64,000 nt of DNA from JBBSEX01 sp038239345 (GTDB lineage: Bacteria > Acidobacteriota > Terriglobia > Bryobacterales > Bryobacteraceae). The position numbers were made by a program, and so were the translations under genes. Position 1 is the first letter of the stretch. The number at the start of each line of letters is the position of its first letter. Of the stretch, positions 1 to 8,698 are shown one piece after another. The stretch covers positions 186,001-250,000 of the forward strand of contig JBBSEX010000005.1 in NCBI GenBank assembly GCA_038239345.1, given 5' to 3'. The notes under the pieces were generated by a model. It was not told where the DNA came from, ran no database searches, and saw nothing but the letters and a program-made list of their open reading frames with translations.

Positions 1-1
1 C

Positions 2-1096
2 TCAATGGGGGAAGAGTTTGACATCGATCCCTTCCGCCGCCCGAATTAGCCGGTCGACGGGGGTCCGTGCGAATCGAGACCACCACGTTTCGACGAGGCT
101 ATGTCCGATAAAAATCTGGGTGATTCCATGCGCGCGAGCAAAATCGACTATGGTCTGGATGGCATCCTCGCCGTCCAGTAGATGCACTTCAGCCCCTGCC
201 GCACGAGCCAGCGATAGATTGCGCTCCAGGGCAATTTCCCCCTCCGCCGTCAGATCGTGCTGGCCTACGTAGAGAACGTAGAGTTCACCGTGAAATCGAT
301 CGCGTATCAGCTGGGCGCGTTCCATCATCTTATTCGCGTTCGCTCTTGGTGTGACGCAAACAAGAATCCGCTCCTGAGTGCCCCAACTCTGCTGGACGCC
401 TTGACGCTCCAGGTAAGACTCAAGCTGATCGTCCACCACATCGGCGGCTAGTAGCAGGGCGATCTCGCGCAATTGGGAAAGCTTCTGCTGGCGCGCGTCG
501 GGCTCGGCGTTCACTTCATCGCCCCCGTTACGAGCGAGGCATGAATCGGCGGGTGCATCGACAATTACAACTTCGTCGGCTTTACGGAGAAGAGATTCGG
601 GGACGGTGACGTTCACCGATTTTCCGCGGATCCGCGCCACTTCTTCGCAGTGCTCCTGCACGTATTGCAGATTGATCGTCGTAATTACGGAGATACCGGC
701 GGCCAGCAATTGTTCGACATCCTGCCACCGATGCCGATTCCGGCTGCCGGCGGGATTATCGTAGGCCAGCCCATCGATCAAGCAAACCTGAGGGTGGAGC
801 CGGAGAATCTCTTCCACGTTGATAGCCGGGACGCCATCGGTCACCAATAGCGGAATCACGCGAAGTTGTTTTAGCGCTTCTTCGATCTGAGGCGAGGTTT
901 CCGGTTGAATCGCCGCCACCATCACTTTTTGCCCGCGGTCCTGACGGCGGCGCCCTTCATCCAGCATTCGAAAGCTCTTGCCCACGCCCGAAGCGTAGCC
1001 GAGAAAAACTTTCAGCTTTCCGTTCTGGTCGTAGCTCTCTTCAGCTTCCACCTGACGGAGCAGTTGTTCCGGTGTAGGTCTAGCAACAAATCCCAT
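2..1096 (-). CDS. kdpD: KdpD N-terminal sensor module (KdpD domain plus Usp domain), separate protein
   Basis: This 364-residue protein matches the cytoplasmic N-terminal half of KdpD, the sensor of the potassium-responsive KdpDE system. A Walker A-like motif, GYASGVGKS, ends around K40-S41, and the KdpD domain continues to about residue 215. The C-terminal 120 residues resemble a universal stress protein domain (ILVCVTPRAN and later IFIGHS). It has no membrane segments, HisKA or ATPase domain; canonical KdpD is about 900 residues and carries all of them. The missing half is encoded divergently, 106 bp away. TAAACT lies 8 nt before the ATG on this strand with no Shine-Dalgarno, so the mRNA may be leaderless. 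The family call is firm. That the two proteins act as one sensor is inferred. Confidence 0.92.
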   Translation of the reverse strand: MGFVARPTPEQLLRQVEAEESYDQNGKLKVFLGYASGVGKSFRMLDEGRRRQDRGQKVMVAAIQPETSPQIEEALKQLRVIPLLVTDGVPAINVEEILRLHPQVCLIDGLAYDNPAGSRNRHRWQDVEQLLAAGISVITTINLQYVQEHCEEVARIRGKSVNVTVPESLLRKADEVVIVDAPADSCLARNGGDEVNAEPDARQQKLSQLREIALLLAADVVDDQLESYLERQGVQQSWGTQERILVCVTPRANANKMMERAQLIRDRFHGELYVLYVGQHDLTAEGEIALERNLSLARAAGAEVHLLDGEDAIQTIVDFARAHGITQIFIGHSLVETWWSRFARTPVDRLIRAAEGIDVKLFPH

Positions 1097-1134
1097 TTAT
1101 CTCTAGTTTACGAAATGCCAAATATGAGAGGACG

Positions 1135-1178
1135 ATCTTTAGGAAATCCTTAGGTGATCCTAAGAAGACATTTAGAAC
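1135..1178. promoter_or_regulatory. Array of four 11-bp direct repeats, probable KdpE operator
   Basis: Four consecutive 11-bp units begin at 1135, 1146, 1157 and 1168 and approximate ATCNTTAG plus three bases. The first two are ATCTTTAGGAA and ATCCTTAGGTG; the third and fourth are weaker. OmpR-family regulators bind direct repeats with about one helical turn spacing, so this is a likely KdpE site. It lies between the divergent kdpD fragment and the histidine kinase. TACACT follows at 1185-1190 for the kinase gene, and TAAACT lies on the other strand at 1110-1105. The same repeat recurs upstream of the kdpFABC operon. Confidence 0.7.
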
Positions 1179-1202
1179 CGGCGTTACACTGTAGGTCGAT
1201 CC

Positions 1203-2666
1203 ATGTTGGCGCGCTATCGACAGCTCTTATTTCGCATGCTTCGAGTTTTTGGCGGGCTAATTCTGATCGCGATCGTGACAGCGCTCGATTTCAAAGTCTT
1301 CCATGTAAACAATTCCACGGCGGCATTCTCTTACCTGCTGGTGATTTTGGCGCTTGCCACATGGTCCGGTTTGGAGGAGTCGATCGCGGCATCACTGGCG
1401 AGTATCTTTTGCTACAACTTTTTCTTTCTGCCTCCGGTGGGCACGTTAACAATCGCCGATCCCGAAAATTGGGTAGCACTCTTCGCATTTTTAGTTACCG
1501 CCATAACTGCCAGCCAGCTGTCGGCCAGTGCCAGGAAGAGGGCCGATGAAGCGAGTGCCAGACGCCTGGAAATGGAGCGCCTCAACGAATTTAGCCGCGC
1601 ACTGATGCTGGGGGAAGCCGGGCCAAGAGTTTCCCAGCAGATGGCCCTACAGGTAACGGAAGCTTTCGGTGCGCCGTCAGTCGCATTCTATGAATTAGCG
1701 TCCGATTCTGTGTGCTACGCGGGAACTTCCGCAGTGGAGTCCGCTTCTCTGGAACAGCAGTTGCGAGAGGCCGCAAAAGGGGGCGAGCCGTGGCAAGATG
1801 AGAATGCCTCTTCGTGGATCGCACCCGTTCGATTGGGAAGCCTGACGCTAGGTGCTTTAGGCATATCGGGGGTTCGGCTTTCAGCGGCGGTGGTAGCTTC
1901 CATCTCGCAACTTGCGGCTATCGCCATGGAACGGGCGCGCGAACAACAGGTGTTGAATCGGGCCGAGGCGACGCGTCAGAATGAGCGCTTGAAATCCACG
2001 GTGCTGGACGCCTTGGCGCATGAATTCAAGACGCCGCTGACATCGATCAAGGCTGCCGTCTCCTCGGTACTTTCGCAACGTCTGCATGACGGCGTGGAGA
2101 CGGAATTACTAACCATCATCGACGAAGAAGCCGATCGTCTTACAAATCTTGTTACAGATGCGATTCGCCTGGGCCGGATTGGCGCAGGTCAGGTGCATCT
2201 GCGGCGCCAGCCCTATAGTCCGGCGATGCTGATAGAGTCGGTGCTGGCCGGGGTGAAAGGGCTGCGGGAAGATCGCAAGATCGGGTTACATGTGGACGAC
2301 GATCTTCCTGAATTGAACGCCGATCCGGATCTGGCCGGGCTGGCATTGCGACAACTGGTGGGCAACGCCTTAAAATACGCTCCGGCCTCAAGTCCGATCA
2401 CAATCTCGGCGGAGCGGGAAGGCGATTCTATTGCCTTCCATGTGGCAAACGGCGGCCCTGGTATTCCAGCCGCCGAGCACGAAGCGATCTTTGAAAAATT
2501 TTACCGGGGCCCGGCGGTACGCGATCGAATTCCAGGAACGGGGATGGGACTACCGATTGCTCGCGATATCATCCAAGCTCACGGCGGACGCATTTGGCTG
2601 GAGAGCCGCCCCGGCGAAGGAGTCTGCTTCTCGTTCACTCTGCCGGTCAACCTGGAAGGGTCATGA
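1203..2666 (+). CDS. KdpD C-terminal-like membrane histidine kinase (DUF4118)
   Basis: This 487-residue sensor kinase corresponds to the membrane and catalytic half of KdpD. A DUF4118-type block of hydrophobic helices fills residues 12-105, with the LEESIAASLASIFCYNFFFLPP signature style of KdpD. A GAF-like linker follows (about 130-245), then HisKA with the phospho-acceptor His273 in LAHEFKTPL, and an ATPase domain with N box GNALKYAP and G box GGPGIP. It lacks the KdpD and Usp domains, which are encoded divergently upstream. Its stop overlaps the kdpE start as ATGA, so the two are translationally coupled. The start is ATG 1203; TACACT ends 12 nt upstream. Confidence 0.92.
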   Translation: MLARYRQLLFRMLRVFGGLILIAIVTALDFKVFHVNNSTAAFSYLLVILALATWSGLEESIAASLASIFCYNFFFLPPVGTLTIADPENWVALFAFLVTAITASQLSASARKRADEASARRLEMERLNEFSRALMLGEAGPRVSQQMALQVTEAFGAPSVAFYELASDSVCYAGTSAVESASLEQQLREAAKGGEPWQDENASSWIAPVRLGSLTLGALGISGVRLSAAVVASISQLAAIAMERAREQQVLNRAEATRQNERLKSTVLDALAHEFKTPLTSIKAAVSSVLSQRLHDGVETELLTIIDEEADRLTNLVTDAIRLGRIGAGQVHLRRQPYSPAMLIESVLAGVKGLREDRKIGLHVDDDLPELNADPDLAGLALRQLVGNALKYAPASSPITISAEREGDSIAFHVANGGPGIPAAEHEAIFEKFYRGPAVRDRIPGTGMGLPIARDIIQAHGGRIWLESRPGEGVCFSFTLPVNLEGS

Positions 2667-3367
2667 CTACCGTAAAGATCCTGGTTATTGACGATGAACC
2701 ACAAATTCGCCGAGTAATGCGGGCCAGCCTAACAGCGCAGAATTATCTCATCATGGACGCGAAGTCGGGTGAGGAAGGTCTGGAAAAATTGCGCAAGGAG
2801 CATTTCGATCTAGTCCTGCTGGATATGAACATGACGGGCATAAGCGGCCTTGAAACTTGCCGCGAAATTCGCGCCACCTCCGATGTCGCAATCATTATGT
2901 TGACGGTTCGCAACACCGAAGCGGACAAGGTGGCCGCGCTGGACGCCGGAGCGGACGATTATATTACGAAGCCTTTTAGCATGCCCGAGTTGATGGCGCG
3001 GATAAGGGCGAATCTACGGCGCGTGCCATTATCGCCGACGGCCAGTCCGTCCAGCCTCATCGTCGATGGCATTGAGATTAATCTGGCGACCCATCGGGTA
3101 TCGGTGAACGGCAAGGAGATTCGCTTCACGCCGAAGGAGTTCGAACTACTCCATTACCTTGCCGCCAACCCTAACGTCGCCATTCCCCACGGCAGATTAT
3201 TGCAAGCCGTTTGGGGACCGGATTATGGCGATGAAACGGTATACCTGCACGTATTCGTGAATCAAATTCGTAAAAAGATTGAGCCAGATCCAAGCAATCC
3301 GCGATACATTCTTACCGAGCCGCGCATTGGGTACCGCTTCTCGATCGCTAGAGCAAGCCTTCCTTAG
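2663..3367 (+). CDS. kdpE: KdpE response regulator, OmpR/PhoB family
   Basis: The 234-residue protein has a receiver domain with acidic pair D10-D11, phospho-acceptor Asp54 (VLLDMNMTG), Thr/Lys switch positions (ITKPF) and a C-terminal winged helix (residues about 135-230, ending in the typical GIGYRF-like stretch RIGYRF). It should activate the potassium transporter genes under potassium limitation. I chose ATG 2663 because it overlaps the kinase stop as ATGA and gives the conserved N-terminus KILVIDDE; an in-frame upstream start at 2594 would add 23 unrelated residues. The stop codon overlaps the first unit of the downstream repeat array. Confidence 0.95.
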   Translation: MTTVKILVIDDEPQIRRVMRASLTAQNYLIMDAKSGEEGLEKLRKEHFDLVLLDMNMTGISGLETCREIRATSDVAIIMLTVRNTEADKVAALDAGADDYITKPFSMPELMARIRANLRRVPLSPTASPSSLIVDGIEINLATHRVSVNGKEIRFTPKEFELLHYLAANPNVAIPHGRLLQAVWGPDYGDETVYLHVFVNQIRKKIEPDPSNPRYILTEPRIGYRFSIARASLP

Positions 3368-3403
3368 GGAATCATTAGTAGATCTTTAGCGGTTCCTTAG
3401 GAT
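3360..3403 (+). promoter_or_regulatory. Second array of four 11-bp direct repeats, probable KdpE operator for the kdp transporter operon
   Basis: Units begin at 3360, 3371, 3382 and 3393, each 11 bp and matching WTCNTTAG; examples are TTCCTTAGGGA and ATCTTTAGCGG. The period and core equal those of the array at 1135-1178. The last unit sits where a -35 box would lie relative to TATCAT at 3412-3417, the expected place for an activator. It begins on the kdpE stop codon and precedes the usp-kdpFABC genes, implying a separate regulated promoter for them. Confidence 0.72.
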
Positions 3404-3424
3404 CACGGACCTATCATCGGATAG

Positions 3425-3904
3425 GTGCTGACTGTGAAAAGCATTACGGAGAGAATCGTAAACGCCGGGCGAATTAAAGTCCAGCCCCAGTCACCCATCC
3501 GGGATCCCCAAAGTTCATCCCTGCCGGTCGCAGTTGTGTATACCAGCGCTTCGGCAACGGTGCTTGCGCTAAAGCGTGCGGGGAATTTGGCGAAGGAACT
3601 CGACGCCAGGATTCGCGTCATCGTGCCGCAAGTGGTTCCTTACCCGCTGCCCTTAGATCAGCCGGCGGTGTACCCGGAGCGTGCGGCCCGTCGTTTTTTG
3701 ACCCGCATCGACGGCCACAGCATTGAAAGTCAAATCGAAGTACTTCTTTGCCGCGATGCCGCGCAGGCGATTCATCAGATGGTGGCGCCGGAGTCGTTAT
3801 TAGTGCTCGGCGGCAGGGCAAGCTGGTGGCCAACCCGGGAAAAGCGGCTCGCGAAGGACCTTCGCCGTGCCGGGCACCACGTCATTTTCGTTCCCGAGAA
3901 TTGA
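3425..3904 (+). CDS. Universal stress protein-like protein in the kdp operon
   Basis: The 159-residue product has the layout of a Usp-type alpha/beta protein: a first strand VAVVYTSASATVLALKRA, a middle strand RIRVIVPQVVPY and a late strand LLVLGGRASW, ending in VIFVPEN. A clear ATP-binding G-x2-G-x9-G motif is not obvious, so the assignment rests on secondary-structure pattern and context. It starts with GTG 3425 or with GTG 3434; the earlier one lies 7 nt after a TATCAT hexamer. It is first in the transporter operon, so it could modulate KdpFABC or the split KdpD, whose own Usp domain sits in the other protein. Confidence 0.6.
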   Translation: MLTVKSITERIVNAGRIKVQPQSPIRDPQSSSLPVAVVYTSASATVLALKRAGNLAKELDARIRVIVPQVVPYPLPLDQPAVYPERAARRFLTRIDGHSIESQIEVLLCRDAAQAIHQMVAPESLLVLGGRASWWPTREKRLAKDLRRAGHHVIFVPEN

Positions 3905-3914
3905 AAGGATATTC

Positions 3915-4001
3915 ATGTTATTCGACCTGTTTTATTGCGCTTTGACCGTAGGCTTTTTTGCCCTTTGTTGGCTCTTCACCAAGGCTTGCGACCGTCTCTA
4001 A
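3915..4001 (+). CDS. 28-residue membrane micropeptide between the Usp-like gene and kdpF
   Basis: A short frame, ATG 3915 to TAA 3999-4001, preceded by AAAGGA at good distance, encodes a single hydrophobic helix that begins MLFDLFYCALTVGF and ends with KACDRL. It is separated from kdpF by only 11 bp. The ending, with one Lys, Cys, Asp and Arg after the helix, suggests a cytoplasmic tail. I recall similar tiny proteins with a conserved xACDRL-like end next to kdpF in other phyla, but could not check. It may be an extra small subunit of the Kdp complex. Confidence 0.6.
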   Translation: MLFDLFYCALTVGFFALCWLFTKACDRL

Positions 4002-4012
4002 GGAGCATGTAA

Positions 4013-4096
4013 ATGGATTTCATCATTGCCGGACTCGCTTCCCTGTTTCTGTTTGCATATCTTCTCTACGCCCTATTGCGCCCTGAGAAGTTCTAA
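4013..4096 (+). CDS. kdpF: KdpF, small stabilising subunit of the potassium-transporting ATPase
   Basis: This 27-residue frame starts at ATG 4013 after AAGGAG and encodes one transmembrane helix with the KdpF-typical end YLLYALLRPEKF. KdpF is a single-helix lipid-like stabiliser of the KdpABC complex. Length and position directly before kdpA (15 bp gap) match the family. Confidence 0.85.
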   Translation: MDFIIAGLASLFLFAYLLYALLRPEKF

Positions 4097-4111
4097 AGAG
4101 GATTCACATTT

Positions 4112-5941
4112 ATGACCGGTATTGGCATTCTGCAAATCGTCGTCTACTTTTTGGTGTTGCTGGCAATCACAAAGCCGCTTGGCCTGTTCATGGCGAAGCT
4201 ATTCAGTGGTGAGCGAACTTTTCTGCATCCCATCCTGCACCCCCTGGAACGTCTGGTGTACCGGCTGGCCGGGGTCCGCGAGGATGTTGAGCAACGCTGG
4301 ACGCAGTACGCCGCTTCGCTCTTGGCTTTCAGCATCTCTAGTTTTGCGTTCGCCTATTTGCTCCAGCGGTTACAGGCTTTCCTGCCTTTCAACCCGCAGG
4401 GCTTTGGGACCAGCCATGCTCCAGCGGCAGCAACCAGCGTAACGCCCGACCTGGCTTTCAATACCGCCGTCAGTTTTCTAAGCAATACAAATTGGCAGGC
4501 CTACTCCGGCGAATCGACGCTCAGCTACCTGGTGCAGATGACCGGCCTCACGGTGCAGAACTTCGTCTCGGCCGCAGCCGGGATGGCCATTGCGATCGCG
4601 CTGGTTCGCGGCTTTGCCCGCCAGCAATCGAAGAGCATTGGAAACTTCTGGGTAGATCTGACGCGCGGCACGCTGTACATCCTTTTACCGCTTTCCTTGA
4701 TCGGCGCACTGTTCCTATGCTCGCAAGGCGTGATCCAAAATTTTAAGGGCTACGACAAGATACAGACCGTTGAGGGCGCAACGCAGACGATAGCGCAGGG
4801 CCCGGTTGCCTCGCAGGAGGCTATCAAAATGGTGGGCACCAACGGCGGCGGATTCTTCGGCGCCAATTCCGCGCACCCCTTTGAGAATCCGACGCCTTTG
4901 TCTAATTTCGTCCAGATGCTTATGATCTTCTGTATTCCCGCCGGGCTCACTTACACGTTCGGCAAGATGGTGGGGGATACGCGGCAAGGCTGGGCGATAT
5001 TTGCCGCCTGTAGCGTTCTATTCCTGGTTGGCGTATTCATAACTTATCCGGCGGAACAAGCCGGCAATCCGCAATTAACCGTTCTTGGCGTGCAGGCCAC
5101 CGCATCGGACGTACAAGCCGGCGGCAATATGGAAGGCAAGGAAGTGCGATTCGGAATCCCCGCCACGGCGCTGTTCGCGGTGATCACAACAGACGCTAGT
5201 TGCGGCGCCGTTAACGGCATGCACGATAGCTTTACCCCGCTGGGCGGATTGGTGCCGCTTTTCAATATTCAAACCGGCGAGGTGATCTTCGGCGGTGTTG
5301 GCGCGGGCTTGTATGGCATCCTGCTCTACGCTATTTTGGCCGTCTTCATCGCCGGGCTAATGGTCGGCCGGACCCCGGAGTATCTTGGCAAGAAAATCGA
5401 AGCGAAGGAAGTGAAGATGGCGATGCTAGCGCTAATTGCGACTGCCTCCAGCATCCTGCTTATGAGCGCCATAACATCCGTCGCCCATTTCGATTGGGAT
5501 AAGTCGCAATACCTGAATCCGGCCGCGGGAACACCTAAGCCAGCACCCACTGCAAGCGTGCCCGCGACCGCGAATTTGACCAATAACGGTCCACACGGAT
5601 TCAGCGAAATCCTGTATGCCTACTCCAGCGCAACCGGCAATAACGGAAGCGCGTTTGGAGGTCTAAGCCCGAACACTCCATGGTTCAATGCGACCTTGGG
5701 CTTAGCGATGCTGATCGGGCGCTTTCTGTTCCTGTTGCCTTTATTGGCTGTCGCCGGAAGTCTTGCTTCGAAGAAAAAAGTAGCGGCCACTAGCGGCACG
5801 TTCCCCACGCACGGTCCATTATTCGTTGGCCTTTTAGTTGGGACAGTGGTCATCGTAGGAGCGCTTACATTCTTCCCCGCTCTGTCCCTTGGGCCGGTTG
5901 TAGAACACTTCCTTCTTTACGAAGGGAAGCTGTTCTCCTAG
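4112..5941 (+). CDS. kdpA: KdpA, potassium-binding and translocating subunit
   Basis: The 609-residue polytopic protein is the channel-like subunit of the KdpFABC P-type ATPase in the inner membrane. Selectivity-filter motifs are visible: TNGGGFFGANSAHPFENPT near residues 245-263 and TTDASCGAVNGMHDSFTPLGG near 350-370. It is longer than the E. coli protein (557), partly because of a Pro/Ala/Thr-rich insertion (about residues 470-490, AAGTPKPAPTASVPATAN) in a loop before the last helices. A Shine-Dalgarno (AAGAGGA) precedes ATG 4112. It is followed 22 bp later by kdpB. Confidence 0.97.
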   Translation: MTGIGILQIVVYFLVLLAITKPLGLFMAKLFSGERTFLHPILHPLERLVYRLAGVREDVEQRWTQYAASLLAFSISSFAFAYLLQRLQAFLPFNPQGFGTSHAPAAATSVTPDLAFNTAVSFLSNTNWQAYSGESTLSYLVQMTGLTVQNFVSAAAGMAIAIALVRGFARQQSKSIGNFWVDLTRGTLYILLPLSLIGALFLCSQGVIQNFKGYDKIQTVEGATQTIAQGPVASQEAIKMVGTNGGGFFGANSAHPFENPTPLSNFVQMLMIFCIPAGLTYTFGKMVGDTRQGWAIFAACSVLFLVGVFITYPAEQAGNPQLTVLGVQATASDVQAGGNMEGKEVRFGIPATALFAVITTDASCGAVNGMHDSFTPLGGLVPLFNIQTGEVIFGGVGAGLYGILLYAILAVFIAGLMVGRTPEYLGKKIEAKEVKMAMLALIATASSILLMSAITSVAHFDWDKSQYLNPAAGTPKPAPTASVPATANLTNNGPHGFSEILYAYSSATGNNGSAFGGLSPNTPWFNATLGLAMLIGRFLFLLPLLAVAGSLASKKKVAATSGTFPTHGPLFVGLLVGTVVIVGALTFFPALSLGPVVEHFLLYEGKLFS

Positions 5942-5963
5942 GTATCGATAAGGAGCCAAAGAA

Positions 5964-8078
5964 ATGACACCGACAATAAGTCCCGCTCCCGTGACGAACG
6001 ACCCGGGATCGTTAATCCCGAAAAAACTGGCGCACTCCAGGCCACTGTTCGATCCGGAGATCGTGAAGCGCGCTCTGCGGGATTCTTTTATCAAATTGAA
6101 TCCGAAAACATTGGCTAAAAACCCGGTAATGTTTGTCGTGGAAGCCGGCGCAATGCTGACTACTGTCCTGCTGATCCGGGATATTGCCATTGGTGCGGCG
6201 AATATTGGTTTCACATCGCAGATCGCGCTCTGGCTGTGGTTTACCGTGCTTTTCGCCAACTTTGCCGAGGCGATGGCCGAAGCGCGCGGCAAGGCGCAAG
6301 CCGACACTCTACGCAAGACCAAGACTGACTCTATTGCCAAGCGCGACATCGGCAACGGCAAGACGGAAGAAGTCGCTTCCTCTAAGTTACGTGCGGGCGA
6401 TATTGTTTACTGCGAATCGGGCGATACGGTTCCCGGAGACGGCGAAGTCATCGACGGCATCGCGACCATCGATGAGTCGGTGATTACGGGCGAGAGCGCG
6501 CCGGTGATTCGCGAGTCGGGTGGAGATCGCAGCGCTGTAACGGGCGGAACACGAGTGCTGTCGGACAAGATCAAGATCAAGATCACATCTAACCCCGGTG
6601 AGACTTTTCTCGATCGAATGATCGCTCTGGTGGAAGGCGCCGAGCGGCAAAAAACTCCCAATGAGATCGCCCTCAATATCTTGATCGCCGGTCTAACTCT
6701 GATTTTTCTATTAGCAGTAGTCACGCTCCAACCTTTCGCTGCCTACAGCATCGCGGCGACCGGCACAGGCAGCGTTCCTAGCGTCGCGGTGCTGGTTTCC
6801 CTGTTGGTCTGTTTGATTCCGACAACCATCGGCGGTCTGCTTAGCGCTATCGGAATCGCCGGAATGGATCGGGTAATGCAGCACAATGTGCTGGCGATGA
6901 GCGGCAAGGCCGTGGAAGCCTCAGGCGACGTTAATACGCTGCTGCTGGATAAGACCGGCACCATAACCCTGGGCAATCGGCAGGCAGTGGAATTTCTGAT
7001 GGCGGAAGGGGTTCTGGCGGAAGAATTAGCCGATGCCGCGCAGCTTTCGAGCTTGGCCGATGAGACCCCCGAGGGGCGGTCCGTGGTGGTGCTCGCCAAA
7101 GAAAAATATGGACTCCGGGGGCGCGAGTTATCGGAGAAAGACGCGCAGTTTATTCCCTTCTCCGCCTACACGCGGATGAGTGGCGTCGATCTGGAAAGCC
7201 GGCGGCTGCGCAAGGGCGCCACCGAGGCCGTCATCTCATTTGTCGAAGAACAGGGAGGCAGCGTTCCTCCAAATTTCCGCGACCTTTCCGATAAAATCTC
7301 CAGGTCCGGCGGCACTCCGCTCGCCGTCGCCGATGGGCGGAAACTGCTGGGCGTGATTCATCTAAAAGATGTCGTCAAGGGTGGCATGAAGGAGCGCATC
7401 GGGCAGTTGCGGGCGATGGGCATTCGCTCCGTGATGATCACCGGCGACAATCCACTAACGGCCGCCGCGATCGCGCAAGAAGCCGGTGTGGACGATTTTC
7501 TCTCTCAAGCCACACCCGCCGATAAGCTGAACTACATCAAGAAGGAACAGGCCGAGGGACGGCTGGTAGCGATGACCGGCGACGGCACCAACGACGCACC
7601 AGCATTGGCTCAAGCCGATGTCGGACTGGCGATGAATACCGGTACCATGGCGGCCAAAGAAGCCGGCAACATGGTGGATCTGGATAGTAATCCCACCAAG
7701 CTGATCGAAGTGGTGGCAATCGGCAAGCAGTTGTTGATTACCCGTGGGGCGCTTACGACGTTTTCAATCGCCAACGATATCGCGAAATATTTTGCCATCA
7801 TTCCCGCTATGTTTATGGTCACGTATCCGGCGCTTGGTCATCTCAACATTATGCAGTTGCACTCGCCGCAAAGCGCCGTGTTGGCCGCCGTGATTTTCAA
7901 CGCACTAGTGATTATCGCGCTGGTTCCACTGGCTCTGCGGGGCGTGAAATATCGCCCCCAAGGTGCCGCGGCCCTGCTTCGACGCAATCTGTTGGTCTAT
8001 GGCCTGGGCGGAGTAATCGTGCCCTTCCCGGGTATCTGGATTTTAGATCAGATGCTCTTCCATTTGCACTTGGCGTAA
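5964..8078 (+). CDS. kdpB: KdpB, catalytic P-type ATPase subunit
   Basis: The 704-residue protein has all P-type ATPase landmarks: TGES in the actuator domain, the phosphorylated Asp329 in DKTGT, the nucleotide-binding segment FSAYTRMSG and the hinge MTGDGTNDAPALAQADVG. It hydrolyses ATP to drive potassium uptake through KdpA. AAGGAG lies 8-13 nt before ATG 5964. Length is close to the usual 680-700; the N-terminal 25 residues are a Pro-rich extension. It is 12 bp upstream of kdpC. Confidence 0.98.
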   Translation: MTPTISPAPVTNDPGSLIPKKLAHSRPLFDPEIVKRALRDSFIKLNPKTLAKNPVMFVVEAGAMLTTVLLIRDIAIGAANIGFTSQIALWLWFTVLFANFAEAMAEARGKAQADTLRKTKTDSIAKRDIGNGKTEEVASSKLRAGDIVYCESGDTVPGDGEVIDGIATIDESVITGESAPVIRESGGDRSAVTGGTRVLSDKIKIKITSNPGETFLDRMIALVEGAERQKTPNEIALNILIAGLTLIFLLAVVTLQPFAAYSIAATGTGSVPSVAVLVSLLVCLIPTTIGGLLSAIGIAGMDRVMQHNVLAMSGKAVEASGDVNTLLLDKTGTITLGNRQAVEFLMAEGVLAEELADAAQLSSLADETPEGRSVVVLAKEKYGLRGRELSEKDAQFIPFSAYTRMSGVDLESRRLRKGATEAVISFVEEQGGSVPPNFRDLSDKISRSGGTPLAVADGRKLLGVIHLKDVVKGGMKERIGQLRAMGIRSVMITGDNPLTAAAIAQEAGVDDFLSQATPADKLNYIKKEQAEGRLVAMTGDGTNDAPALAQADVGLAMNTGTMAAKEAGNMVDLDSNPTKLIEVVAIGKQLLITRGALTTFSIANDIAKYFAIIPAMFMVTYPALGHLNIMQLHSPQSAVLAAVIFNALVIIALVPLALRGVKYRPQGAAALLRRNLLVYGLGGVIVPFPGIWILDQMLFHLHLA

Positions 8079-8090
8079 GGATCAAATTTC

Positions 8091-8672
8091 ATGTGGACTC
8101 AAATTGCACCGGCATTTCGCATCACACTTTTATTCACGGTTCTGACGGGATTAATATACCCAGGCATTGTCACTGGATTGTGCCAGATCCTTTTCAGCCA
8201 GCAGGCCAACGGAAGCCTGGTTTCCGCCAATGGACACGTGGTCGGATCCTCGTTGCTCGGCCAGAATTTTGCCAAGCCTGAGTACTTCCATCCTCGCCCG
8301 TCCGCCGCGGGCTCTGACGGCTACGATGCAACTGCGTCGAGCGGTTCAAACCTTGGTCCCACGAATCAGAAGTTGATCGATCGTGTAAAAGGCGACATGG
8401 CGAAATTACGTAAGGAAAATCCGCAATATGCCGCCGCGGTTCCGGCCGACGCTCTCACTACTTCGGGCAGCGGGCTCGATCCCGATATCAGCCCGGCCTA
8501 CGCGTCGCTGCAGGCGGATCGGGTAGCGGCAGCTCGTGGAGTGCCGGCCGATCAGGTGCATCAACTTGTCGATGGGCAGATCCAACCGCGCCAATTGGGA
8601 TTTTTGGGCGAACCACGAGTAAACGTTTTGGCCCTGAATATCGCCCTTGATAAGATGTATCCCCGCAAGTAA
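8091..8672 (+). CDS. kdpC: KdpC, accessory subunit of the potassium-transporting ATPase
   Basis: The 193-residue protein has one N-terminal transmembrane helix (residues about 8-30, ITLLFTVLTGLIYPGIVTGL) and the conserved periplasmic body: GSxLLGQNF, YFHPRPSAAGSDGYDA, the SSGSNLGPTN stretch and SGSGLDPDISPAYA. KdpC stabilises the complex and aids potassium affinity of KdpB. All recognised motifs are intact. It ends the kdpFABC set; the porin gene follows after 26 bp. Confidence 0.97.
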   Translation: MWTQIAPAFRITLLFTVLTGLIYPGIVTGLCQILFSQQANGSLVSANGHVVGSSLLGQNFAKPEYFHPRPSAAGSDGYDATASSGSNLGPTNQKLIDRVKGDMAKLRKENPQYAAAVPADALTTSGSGLDPDISPAYASLQADRVAAARGVPADQVHQLVDGQIQPRQLGFLGEPRVNVLALNIALDKMYPRK

Positions 8673-8698
8673 CCCGCAACCTAAAAAGCCTTTCCCCT

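Noticed and set aside
2594..2662. Longer KdpE start at 2594
   Set aside because: The 23 extra residues come from overlap with the kinase gene and are not like any receiver domain; ATG 2663 gives the usual N-terminus.
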